DNA from: an uncultured Solirubrobacterales bacterium
GTDB lineage: Bacteria; Actinomycetota; Thermoleophilia; Solirubrobacterales; 70-9
Assembly (NCBI GenBank): GCA_903939845.1
Contig: CAJAIJ010000037.1
Span: 84,455-148,454 of the forward strand
Length of the DNA stretch: 64,000 bases
Direction of reading: 5' to 3'
Numbering within the stretch: position 1 is the stretch's first letter; each line of letters starts with the position of its first letter. Positions 27,741 through 36,091 of the stretch are shown in pieces. Both the position numbers and the translations under genes were made by a program. A model generated the notes under the pieces. That model was not told where the DNA came from. It saw only the letters and a program-made list of their open reading frames with translations, and did not search any database.

Positions 27741-29381
27741 TCAGGTCGGGTCCGGTCGGTCGACCAGGACTCCGGGGTTGAGCATCCAGGAGGGATCGAC
27801 CCCGGACTTGGCCGACGCGAGCGCTGCGGCGAACGGCTCCGGCCGCTGGCGGTCATACCACGGCCTGTGGTCCCTGCCGACGGCGTGGTGATGGGTGATC
27901 GTGCCTCCGGCGGTTGCGATCGCCTCCGAGGCCGCCCGCTTGATCTCGTCCCACTGCTCGACCTCGCCCCCCCTGACCGCCGGGGCGATCACGGTGAAAT
28001 AGGGGGCGGCGCCATCGGGGTATACATGGGTCAGCCGGCAGGTGACCCTCGGCGGCAGGCTCCCGGGAGTTCCGGCATCGAGCGCGGCCCGAACGGTCGC
28101 CTCGACCACAGAGCCGTGGAACTCGGCGAACCGATCCCAGGTGATCGCGCTCTCGAAGGTCTCGCTGAGAACGCCGCAGCAGACGAGGGTGTCCCGCAGG
28201 TAGGGGGCCATCAGGAAGGCGGTTCGCCACCGCCCCGCACCGGACTCGTCCTCGCCGTCCGGTCCCTGGCCGTCCACGACCCTCCGGGCACGGACCTCGC
28301 CGCCGCTGGCCGTTGCGATCCCGACTGCCCGATCGAGCATCTCCCCGACCGGGACCGTGGCCGACTCGAAGCCCAACAGGAGGAGGTCTTCTGAGCCGTC
28401 ACCGGCCATCATCATGGCGGCTTCGTTTCGATCGATCAGTCGGCAGTTCGAGGGTGCCAGACCGGACTGGGCAATCTCCCGGACGGCTCCGGTGGCGGCC
28501 TCGACGAAGTCCGTGAAACCGATCGTGGCCGATGCCCTGAAGACGGGTCGGGGCCGAACCCGCACCCAGGAGTCGGTGATCACACCGAGGGTTCCCTCCG
28601 ATCCGATCAACAGCCGGTCCGGGGAGGGTCCGGCGCCCGAGCCGGGAAGGCGCCGGCTCTGCCAGAGCCCGGAAGGGGTGACGGCGGTCACCGACTCGAC
28701 CAGATCGTCGATGTGGGTCTCCCCGGTGGCGAAGTGTCCGCCGGCCCGGGTCGCGACCCAGCCCCCGAGGGTCGAGAACTCGAAGGACTGCGGGAAGTGC
28801 CTGAGGGTCAGATCGTGTTCACGCAACATCGCCTCCAGCGCCGGACCCCTGGCCCCGGCTTCGATCCGGGCCGATCCCGAAACGGAATCCACCTCGAGGA
28901 CAGAAGCCATCTCCCTGAGATCGAGGCTGATCACGGGCCGCTCCGGATCATCGAGTCTGGGTTCGACCCCGCCTACGACCGAGGTGCCCCCACCGAAAGG
29001 GATCACTGCGGCCCCCGCCGAGTCGGCCCGCTCGAGTACGAGCTCGACCTCCTCGCGATCGGCCGGGAAGGCGACGACGTCGGGAGGGTTCTCGAACTCA
29101 CCGCGGTGGCCCCGGACGACATCCCGATAGGCCTTGCCGAGCGAGTGGACCAGGCGCTCGTGCCGGTCGGAGGTGAAGAGCCCCTCGCGACCCTCGGGCA
29201 ACTCGATGCGAGGCCCGGCGAGAACGACCTCTTCGGCGGCGACGGGCTCGACCGGCTCCTCCCCGAAGCCGAACATCTGACGGACCCCGGACGCCGCCTC
29301 GTTCAGTTCACGGGACGACGGAGCCTGGTCCTCGAAACCCCAGCCCCAGTGCTTAAGACGACGCACCGACGAATCGGCCAC
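27741..29381 (-). CDS. FAD-binding oxidase, alkylglycerone-phosphate synthase-like
   Basis: A 546-residue flavoenzyme with an FAD_binding_4 domain (PFGGGTSVVGG pyrophosphate loop near residue 130; GSEGTLGVIT) and an FAD-oxidase C-terminal domain. Near the C-terminus the triple-His motif HHHAVGRDHRPW (His497-499) matches the essential HHH of alkylglycerone-phosphate (alkyl-DHAP) synthases. These swap the acyl chain of acyl-DHAP for a fatty alcohol to make ether lipids. The GTG start is 3 nt after the stop of the acyl-CoA reductase gene, a likely source of that fatty alcohol. D-lactate or glycolate oxidases are relatives but lack this motif context. Confidence 0.85.
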   Translation of the reverse strand: MADSSVRRLKHWGWGFEDQAPSSRELNEAASGVRQMFGFGEEPVEPVAAEEVVLAGPRIELPEGREGLFTSDRHERLVHSLGKAYRDVVRGHRGEFENPPDVVAFPADREEVELVLERADSAGAAVIPFGGGTSVVGGVEPRLDDPERPVISLDLREMASVLEVDSVSGSARIEAGARGPALEAMLREHDLTLRHFPQSFEFSTLGGWVATRAGGHFATGETHIDDLVESVTAVTPSGLWQSRRLPGSGAGPSPDRLLIGSEGTLGVITDSWVRVRPRPVFRASATIGFTDFVEAATGAVREIAQSGLAPSNCRLIDRNEAAMMMAGDGSEDLLLLGFESATVPVGEMLDRAVGIATASGGEVRARRVVDGQGPDGEDESGAGRWRTAFLMAPYLRDTLVCCGVLSETFESAITWDRFAEFHGSVVEATVRAALDAGTPGSLPPRVTCRLTHVYPDGAAPYFTVIAPAVRGGEVEQWDEIKRAASEAIATAGGTITHHHAVGRDHRPWYDRQRPEPFAAALASAKSGVDPSWMLNPGVLVDRPDPT

Positions 29382-29384
29382 CGG

Positions 29385-31424
29385 CTACCAGTGCACGCCG
29401 CGCAGCAGGTGGGCGAAGGCGACCGCCTCGGCCGAGGTCGCCTCGATCTGCTGCTCGACCTCCGCCTCGGTCCCGGTCCCGGTCCCGGCCTCGGTCCCGG
29501 TCTTGGCCGAAGCCGCCTTCGACTCGGGGAAGAGCTTGTAGCCCATGTTGAGGACCCGGTCGCTGGTCTTGGGCGAGAGCGCATAGAGCAGCTCGCCGAA
29601 GTTGCCGAGGGCGGTTGCGACCTTCTTCGGCCGGTCGATCATCGCCCCGGTGATCATCTCGGCAGCGTCATCGGGGCTGCTGGTCGGGAATGCGTCGTAC
29701 ATCCGGGTGGGGGCGATCATCGGAGTCCGGACCAGTGGCATGTAGATCGCCGTGATGTGGACCCCGTCGTCGATCACCTCGGACGCGACCGAACGGCCGA
29801 AGGCGTCGAGTGCCGCCTTGGAGGCGATGTAGGCCGAGAACCTCGGCACGTTGGTCTGGACCCCGATCGAGGAGACGTTGATGATGTGACCGCTCTTTCG
29901 CTCCCGCATCTTCGGCAGGAGCGCCAGGATCAACTTCAGCGAACCGAAGTAGTTGAGCTGCATGGTCCGCTCGTAGTCGTGGAACCGGTCGTAGGAGAGC
30001 CCGACCGAACGCCGGATCGATCGACCGGCATTGTTGACGAGGATGTCCACGTGGCCGTGCTCCTCCAGGACCTCGCCAGCCATCCGCTCGACGTCCTCGA
30101 CATCGGAGAGATCACAGGGATGTATCGAGGCCAATCCGCCAGTCCTCTCTATCTCTTCCTTGAGCTCGGCAAGCTTGTCCGTGGAGCGAGCCACGAGCAG
30201 GACCCGGCCACCGGCCTCTCCGACCTTGAGCGCCGTGGCCCGGCCGATTCCGGAAGAGGCCCCGGTGATCATCACGTTGCGGCCCCGGACGGCTCCGGTC
30301 AACGTCCGGTCCCTGGGCAGTCCGGGGTCGAGGTTCTGCTCCCAGTACTCCCAGAGGCGATCGGCGTAGGCCGCGAGCGGGGGCACCGAGATGTCGGTAC
30401 CCGCCAGAGCGTCGAGCGTGTTCGAGCAGTCGAAGTCGGTCGGGTAGTTGACGTAGACCAGGACCTCGGACGGGATCCCGAGTTCGTCGAGCGCGAGGCG
30501 GGCAGCGAGGCGGGCCGGAGCCAGAAGGCCGAGCCCGGCGAGTCCACCGGTCAACGAGGAGGGAACGAGATCGAGCAGGCGGGAGTCCAGCCTGACCGAC
30601 ATCTGCGGAGCATGGGCTTCGCGGGCGAACAGGTTGATGATCTGCCCCGCGGTCAACGGGTCGGGGTCGGTCAGGTGGAAGGTCTGACCGTCACGGCCCT
30701 CGAGATGGGCAATGTGATCCATCGCGGCGGCCACGAAGTCGACCGGGACGACGTTGATCCGGCGGCCTTCGATACCTACGGTCGGAAGCCAGTCGGGCAA
30801 CACCGAACCGAAACGCTTGATCGCACTGAAGAAGTAGTAGGGACCGTCGATCTTGTCCATCTCGCCGGTTTCGGAATCGCCGACGACGACCCCCGGTCGG
30901 TAGACCCGGAAAGGCCGGTCGAGGTCCTCCCTGACGATCTTCTCGGACTCGTGCTTGGTCCGGAAGTAGGCGTGCTGATCGAGATCGGTCGCCTGCTCGA
31001 ACATGTTCTCGCGCCAGGTGCCCCGGTAGAGGCCGGCCGCCGCGATCGAGCTGGCGAGATGGAAACAGCCGACTCCGAGCTGATTTGCCAGCTGGACGGC
31101 GTTCCGGGTTCCGTCCACGTTGCCCTTCTCGATGGTGGCAGCGTCTGCCTTCATGTCGTAGATCGCGGCGAGGTGGAAGAAGTGGTCGATCTTGCCTGTC
31201 AGCTCCTCGATCCGGTCTTCGTCCAGACCCATCATCGGTTCCGAGATGTCGCCGATCACCGGGACTACCTCGAACCCGGCGGTACCCCAGCCGGCGATCA
31301 GGTCCTCGAGCCGGCCCTTCGACTCCTCCCTGACCAGCGCGTACACGGTGCCGCCCCGGGCCAGGAGCTTCCCGATCAGGTAGCGACCGATGAAACCTGT
31401 CCCTCCGGTGACGAAGTAGTTCAT
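29385..31424 (-). CDS. Two-domain fatty acyl-CoA reductase / SDR fusion (AcrA1-like)
   Basis: A 679-residue fusion of two Rossmann reductases. The N-terminal extended SDR has VTGGTGFIG (residues 5-13) and Tyr153-xxx-Lys157, as in fatty acyl-CoA reductases. The C-terminal classical SDR has ITGASSGIG (386-394), NNAG, catalytic Ser518/519 and Tyr532-xxx-Lys536. This layout is that of mycobacterial AcrA1-type enzymes that reduce acyl-CoA to aldehyde or alcohol. A strong GGAGGAGAAGAG site precedes ATG 31424. The last 40 residues include a Gly/Thr/Glu repeat. It is the first gene of a unit with the alkylglycerone-phosphate-synthase-like gene. Confidence 0.88.
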   Translation of the reverse strand: MNYFVTGGTGFIGRYLIGKLLARGGTVYALVREESKGRLEDLIAGWGTAGFEVVPVIGDISEPMMGLDEDRIEELTGKIDHFFHLAAIYDMKADAATIEKGNVDGTRNAVQLANQLGVGCFHLASSIAAAGLYRGTWRENMFEQATDLDQHAYFRTKHESEKIVREDLDRPFRVYRPGVVVGDSETGEMDKIDGPYYFFSAIKRFGSVLPDWLPTVGIEGRRINVVPVDFVAAAMDHIAHLEGRDGQTFHLTDPDPLTAGQIINLFAREAHAPQMSVRLDSRLLDLVPSSLTGGLAGLGLLAPARLAARLALDELGIPSEVLVYVNYPTDFDCSNTLDALAGTDISVPPLAAYADRLWEYWEQNLDPGLPRDRTLTGAVRGRNVMITGASSGIGRATALKVGEAGGRVLLVARSTDKLAELKEEIERTGGLASIHPCDLSDVEDVERMAGEVLEEHGHVDILVNNAGRSIRRSVGLSYDRFHDYERTMQLNYFGSLKLILALLPKMRERKSGHIINVSSIGVQTNVPRFSAYIASKAALDAFGRSVASEVIDDGVHITAIYMPLVRTPMIAPTRMYDAFPTSSPDDAAEMITGAMIDRPKKVATALGNFGELLYALSPKTSDRVLNMGYKLFPESKAASAKTGTEAGTGTGTEAEVEQQIEATSAEAVAFAHLLRGVHW

Positions 31425-31625
31425 CTCTTCTCCTCCGAAATCCGAATTCCGTGATCTTGCCCGGGCCGAGCCCGAAGCCGGCCTCCTGCTCGATGCCGTC
31501 CGTGAAAGAACGACAGGAATGACCTTACCGGCCCTGCGCCCGGGGGGTGGAACGTGACGGATAGGTTGCACCCACCCCGGGCCGTTCACATCCGGGTCGG
31601 GTCGGTTGCCTAGACTCCAAAGGGA

Positions 31626-34600
31626 ATGTCCGAAACGACGATCGTTCAGGTGACGATGCCCGAGATGGGCGAGTCCGTGACCGAGGGGACCGTGCTGGAA
31701 TGGCACGTCTCGGTCGGCGACGTCGTGGAAGAAGGCCAGACCCTGGTCGAGGTCTCGACCGACAAGGTCGACGCCGAGGTTCCGGCACCCAGAGCAGGGC
31801 GGATCACGAAGCTCTGCGCCGAGCCCGACGACGAGGTCGCGGTCGGCGACCCGCTTGCCGAGCTCGACCCGAACGACACCGAAGGAACCGCGGGCGGAGC
31901 CAGCGATGCGGCGACGATCGACGCCTCGGGGAACGGAAGTCGGAGCAACGGGAGCGGGAATGGATCTGCCGCAGTCGCCGAGTCCACGACCGGCGAGGCG
32001 AGGGCGACACCGATCGCGCGGAGGGTCGCAGCGGCCGAGGGCGTGGACCTGGGCTCGATCGATGGATCGGGTCCGGGAGGCAAGGTCAAGCGTGCCGATG
32101 TCGAGGCAGTCGCGAACGGAGGCCCCGCGGCGGCCGCCACGAGTTCGGAGACCGCCCTCCGCGGTGCGTCCGGAATGCTCGCCAGAGCGATGGACGAGAG
32201 CCGCTCGATCCCGACCGCGACCTCCTTCAGGACGCTTGCAGTCGACACTCTCGACGCCAAACGGAAAGCACTCAACGCCGGACTCGCAGAGCGCGGGATG
32301 AAGGTCTCGTTCACGCACCTGGTGGCCTGGGCGATCACCGTCGCCTATCGGGACTGGCCGGTTATGGCGCGGCACTTCGAAGACCGGGACGGAAAGCCGT
32401 TCGTGATCGACGATGGAGGCCTCAACCTCGGCATCGCTGTCGACATCGAGCGCGAGGACGGAACCCGGAGCCTGATGGTCCCCTCGATCAAGGGAGCCGA
32501 CGGGATGGACTTCGCCGCTTTCCACGCCGCATACGAAGGGCTGATCGCCAAGGCCAGGGACGGCGCCCTAACGGCTGACGACATGACTCTCACCAACCTG
32601 ACCCTGACCAACCCGGGCGGGATCGGAACGGTCGCCTCGGTGCCCCGGCTGATGACCGGCCAGGGGGCGATCATCGCGACCGGCTCGATCGCATACCCGC
32701 CGGAATGGTCACATGCCGACCCCGGATCGATCGCGGCCTCGGGAGTCTCGAAGGTGATGACGATGACCTCGACCTACGACCACCGGATCATCCAGGGGGC
32801 CGAGTCGGGCAACTTCCTGAAGGCGATCGATGCCCTGCTCGGCGGAAGCGGCGATTTCTACGAATCGATCGCGGCAGACCTCGGCACTGACCCGACCCCG
32901 GTCGCGACCGCGGCACCGAAGGCATCGTCGAGAGCGGTCTCCAACGGGACGGTCGCGGCGGCGGCTGGACCTGGAACGGCGACGGGAGGAGGCGAGGTCA
33001 GCCAGGAGATGCTCCAGGCCGTTCAGGCCGCAACCTCGCTGCTGAAGGCCTACAGGACCCACGGCCATCTGGCGGCGAGCCTCGACCCGCTCGGGAGCAA
33101 GCCGAAGGGCGACCCGGCGCTCGACCCCGAAAACCTCCACTTGACCCCGGAGCTGATGTCGAAGATCCCGGCCTCGATCCTCAGGATCGGCGTGCCGGGC
33201 GAGACCCTGCTCGAGGCCCTGCCGAGGATGAAGGCCGCCTACACCGGGACGACCGCCTACCAGTTCGAGCACATCTCCTCCCACCAGCAGCGGGTCTGGA
33301 TGAGGGAGATGATCGAGACCGGAGCCTTCCGCAAGCCCCTGGATCGGGAGGAGCAGAAGCGTCTTCTCGCCCGTCTGGTCGAGGTGTTCGAGTTCGAGCG
33401 ATTCCTCGAAAAGGCCTACCTGGGCCAGAAGATCTTCTCGATCGAGGGCCTCGACGTGATGGTCCCGATGCTCGACGAGATCGCGACCCTTGCCCTGAAC
33501 GACGGTGCCGGCGAGGTCGTCCTCGGCATGGCCCATCGGGGTCGGCTCTCGGTCCTCGCCCACAACGTCGGACGATCGATCGAATCGATCTTCGCCGAGT
33601 TCGAGGGGTCGAAGCGCCTGGAGGATGTGAAGGCCGTGGCGGCGATCCCGCACGGTGGCACCGGTGACGTCAAGTACCACTACGGCCACGAGGGCACCTA
33701 CGAAAACCACGAGGGCAACACGATCGACGTCCACCTCTATCCGAACCCGAGCCATCTGGAGTCGGTGAACCCGGTGGTGACGGGAGCAGCGAGGTACTCC
33801 CAGAACGTTCGCGAGGGTGCCGATCTCGACCACAGGACCAGCCATGCAGTTCCGGTCCTGATCCACGGCGATGCAGCCTTCCCGGGCCAGGGTGTCGTCG
33901 CCGAGACCCTGAACCTGCTCGCACTCGACGGCTACTCGGTCGGCGGAACGATCCACATCATCTCCAACAACCAGATCGGGTTCACCACCGACCCGACCGA
34001 TGCCCGGTCGACTCCCTACGCCGCCGATATGGCCAAGGGCTTCAACGTCCCGATCATCCACGTGAACGCCGATGACGTCGAGGCCTGCTCTCAGGCAATC
34101 AGGCTGGCGATGGCCTACCGGCGGGAGTGGAACCGCGACATCGTGATCGACGTGGTCGGCTACCGCAGGTTCGGACACAACGAGACCGACGAGCCGGCCT
34201 ACACCCAGCCGGTGATGACTTCGATGATCAAGGGCCATCCCCCGGTCTCGGAGGTCTACACCTCGAAGCTGATCGCGGAGAAGGCGGTCACCGAGCAGGA
34301 GGTCGAGGCGCTGGCCGAGGCCCGGCGCACAGAGATGCGGGAGACCCTCGACGAACTCCGCCGCAAGATGGACAGCGGCGTGTACGAGGACCCGACCGTG
34401 ACCTCGACCGGAACGAGCGAGCTGAACCGCGGGGCCAGCCCGCCAGTCAAGACCGCCGTGCCCGAGGACAGGCTCCGGATCCTGAACGATGCCCTGGTCG
34501 AGGTCCCCGAGGACTTCACGATCCAGCGCAAGCTGAAGAAGCCGTTGTCGAGGAGGGTCGAGGCACTCGACGAGGGCGGGATCGACTTCGCCCAGGCAGA

Positions 34601-35618
34601 GTCCCTGGCGTTCGCCTCGCTGCTCGAAGAGGGTGTGCACGTTCGGCTGACCGGTCAGGACAGCGAGCGGGGAACCTTCTCCCAGCGTCACCTGGTCCTC
34701 CACGACGAGCACGACGGCCGGCCATGGGCCCCGATCCAGAACCTCGAGCAGGCCACCGCTCCGTTCGAGCTCTACAACAGTCCCCTTTCCGAAGCCGGCT
34801 GCCTCGGGTTCGAATACGGCTACTCCTCGTCCAACCCCGATTCACTGGTTCTCTGGGAGGCCCAGTTCGGCGACTTCGCCAACTCGGCCCAGGTGATCAT
34901 CGACACCTTCATCGCCTCGGGCGAGGCGAAGTGGGGCCTGACCACGAGGCTGACGATGCTTCTGCCGCACGGACACGAAGGTGCCGGTCCCGAGCACTCG
35001 AGCGCCAGGATGGAGCGTTTCCTCTCGCTGGCGGCCGAGGGCAACATGCGGATCGCGAATCCCTCGACCGCCGCCCAGTACTTCCACCTGCTCAGGCGTC
35101 AGGCGATGATCAGGAAGCCGAGACCCCTGGTCGTCTTCACCCCCAAGGGTCTCCTCAGGCAGCCGGCCGCCGCCGCCCGCCTCGACCAGCTCGTCAACGA
35201 GCACTTCCACTTCATCCTCGAGGATCCCCGCGCTGTCAAGCGACGCAAGAAGGTCGAGCGTCTGGTCCTCTGCTCCGGCCGGATCTACTACGACCTCGAC
35301 TCGTCCGAGGCCCGGGAGGGCGCCGAGAACGTCGCGGTCGGGAGGGTCGAGCTGCTCTATCCGTTCGCCGAGGAACAGGTCGAGCAGATGATCGCCTCCT
35401 ACCCGAACCTCAAGGAGGTCGTCTGGGTTCAGGAGGAGCCGAAGAACATGGGTGCCTGGAGCGTGATGAGAAGGCGTCTGCCGGACCTGTTGCCGGATGG
35501 AGTCGCTCTCGAGTACGTGGGCAGACCGGGCAGGTCGAGTCCCGGAGAGGGTTACTCGGTGACACATGTGCGCGAGCAGGAGAGAATCGTCCTGACCGCT
35601 CTCACGGTCGGGGCCTGA
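31626..35618 (+). CDS. kgd: 2-oxoglutarate dehydrogenase, fused lipoyl-PSBD-E2-E1 (Kgd/OdhA type)
   Basis: A 1330-residue fusion that would convert 2-oxoglutarate to succinyl-CoA. Order: lipoyl domain (1-85, lipoyl Lys47 in STDKVDA), a Gly/Ser/Asn linker, a peripheral-subunit-binding domain (about 126-163, ATPIARRVAAAEGVDL), an E2 succinyltransferase core (about 195-420, His386 in YDHRIIQG) and a thiamine-dependent E1 from about 458 (MAHRGRL, HGDAAFPGQG, ISNNQIGF, FGHNETDEP). Mycobacterial Kgd and corynebacterial OdhA have E2-E1 but no lipoyl or binding domain. TAGACT (31611-31616) ends 9 nt before the ATG. E3 is not in the window. Confidence 0.95.
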   Translation: MSETTIVQVTMPEMGESVTEGTVLEWHVSVGDVVEEGQTLVEVSTDKVDAEVPAPRAGRITKLCAEPDDEVAVGDPLAELDPNDTEGTAGGASDAATIDASGNGSRSNGSGNGSAAVAESTTGEARATPIARRVAAAEGVDLGSIDGSGPGGKVKRADVEAVANGGPAAAATSSETALRGASGMLARAMDESRSIPTATSFRTLAVDTLDAKRKALNAGLAERGMKVSFTHLVAWAITVAYRDWPVMARHFEDRDGKPFVIDDGGLNLGIAVDIEREDGTRSLMVPSIKGADGMDFAAFHAAYEGLIAKARDGALTADDMTLTNLTLTNPGGIGTVASVPRLMTGQGAIIATGSIAYPPEWSHADPGSIAASGVSKVMTMTSTYDHRIIQGAESGNFLKAIDALLGGSGDFYESIAADLGTDPTPVATAAPKASSRAVSNGTVAAAAGPGTATGGGEVSQEMLQAVQAATSLLKAYRTHGHLAASLDPLGSKPKGDPALDPENLHLTPELMSKIPASILRIGVPGETLLEALPRMKAAYTGTTAYQFEHISSHQQRVWMREMIETGAFRKPLDREEQKRLLARLVEVFEFERFLEKAYLGQKIFSIEGLDVMVPMLDEIATLALNDGAGEVVLGMAHRGRLSVLAHNVGRSIESIFAEFEGSKRLEDVKAVAAIPHGGTGDVKYHYGHEGTYENHEGNTIDVHLYPNPSHLESVNPVVTGAARYSQNVREGADLDHRTSHAVPVLIHGDAAFPGQGVVAETLNLLALDGYSVGGTIHIISNNQIGFTTDPTDARSTPYAADMAKGFNVPIIHVNADDVEACSQAIRLAMAYRREWNRDIVIDVVGYRRFGHNETDEPAYTQPVMTSMIKGHPPVSEVYTSKLIAEKAVTEQEVEALAEARRTEMRETLDELRRKMDSGVYEDPTVTSTGTSELNRGASPPVKTAVPEDRLRILNDALVEVPEDFTIQRKLKKPLSRRVEALDEGGIDFAQAESLAFASLLEEGVHVRLTGQDSERGTFSQRHLVLHDEHDGRPWAPIQNLEQATAPFELYNSPLSEAGCLGFEYGYSSSNPDSLVLWEAQFGDFANSAQVIIDTFIASGEAKWGLTTRLTMLLPHGHEGAGPEHSSARMERFLSLAAEGNMRIANPSTAAQYFHLLRRQAMIRKPRPLVVFTPKGLLRQPAAAARLDQLVNEHFHFILEDPRAVKRRKKVERLVLCSGRIYYDLDSSEAREGAENVAVGRVELLYPFAEEQVEQMIASYPNLKEVVWVQEEPKNMGAWSVMRRRLPDLLPDGVALEYVGRPGRSSPGEGYSVTHVREQERIVLTALTVGA

Positions 35619-35724
35619 GTCCCGATATCTCCCTGGAGCGGGTTTCCGAAGACGAAGGCGCTTCCGGATCCGGGAACGAGGGGTTTTCGACCTTAAATTC
35701 GGGTGGAAGCCACCGGTCGATTTA

Positions 35725-35753
35725 TTGACTACTCGGGCAAACCGGTGTATACA
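35725..35753 (+). promoter_or_regulatory. Near-consensus vegetative promoter
   Basis: TTGACT (35725-35730) and TATACA (35748-35753) are separated by exactly 17 bp, the best -35/-10 match in the window. Transcription would begin near 35760 and run toward the DUF11 gene, leaving a leader of about 330 nt. Confidence 0.7.
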
Positions 35754-35759
35754 GAAGGT

Positions 35760-36091
35760 GTTCACCAGTCGAACGCCGGGGATTAGGGCCCCGGGTCAAA
35801 GGGAGGAGCAGGTAAGGCAGGCACCCGTGCCCTTGCTCAAAAATTTCTAAAGCCCGCTTCCGGTGGCTGAGTCCCCGGAAGCGTCGCGTCGGCATCCCTC
35901 CCTGGCTACCGACGCGCTGGCGTGGTGAGGGTCGCGCGGACCCCCTGCCTCCCGCGACCCTCACCCGCCGAACTTCTTCGATCCCCCTCTTCGCAGCTGC
36001 CGGTGACAACTCCGGCAGATCGCCTGTATCTCAGGTAGTTTGCGGGATCTCATCAATGGATTGACGAAACCGAAAGAGGAGTACACAGAGG
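35760..36091 (+). other. Hairpin-rich leader or candidate non-coding RNA (gene-free spacer 35619-36091)
   Basis: No intact gene is seen in 35619-36091. Downstream of the strong promoter are four perfect inverted repeats in a row: 35855-35863/35875-35883 (9 bp, loop 11), 35885-35892/35909-35916 (8 bp, loop 16), 35924-35936/35953-35965 (13 bp, loop 16) and 35997-36003/36012-36018 (7 bp, loop 8). An A/T-rich tract (35838-35850) precedes them. This could be a structured 5' leader of the DUF11 gene or a separate small RNA. It matches no riboswitch or housekeeping RNA I recognise. The fourth hairpin overlaps an HNH-like coding remnant on the other strand. Confidence 0.45.
35961..36068 (-). pseudogene. 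Remnant of an HNH endonuclease C-terminus
   Basis: The reverse strand encodes PLMRSRKLPEIQAICRSCHRQL followed by a basic tail and stop at 35961. EIQAICRSCH is close to the last zinc-knuckle motif of HNH nucleases (N-L-Q-A-L-C-x-x-C-H). The DHxxP first half that should precede it is missing: upstream the frame runs into the 5' end of the DUF11 gene and looks like antisense of it. It is best read as a decayed fragment. Confidence 0.4.

Noticed and set aside
26715..31424. UbiA + FAD oxidase + SDR as a DprE1/DprE2 decaprenyl-phosphoryl-arabinose pathway
   Set aside because: The flavoenzyme has the AGPS triple-His motif and is longer than DprE1. The SDR is a two-domain acyl-CoA reductase fusion, not a DprE2-sized epimerase. 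Only the UbiA protein fits that pathway.
28713..31454. A 913-codon open frame on the plus strand
   Set aside because: It is fully antisense to the alkylglycerone-phosphate-synthase-like and acyl-CoA reductase genes, both with intact motifs. Long antisense frames are expected at this GC content.
35735..35743. GGGCAAACC, a core string of c-di-GMP-I riboswitches
   Set aside because: It lies between the -35 and -10 boxes of a strong promoter and the second conserved block (GGGACGCAAAGC-like) is missing.
35722..36009. A 95-codon reverse-strand frame in the gene-free spacer
   Set aside because: It crosses the promoter and all of the first three hairpins, has Arg/Pro-rich random-like composition and no start signal.
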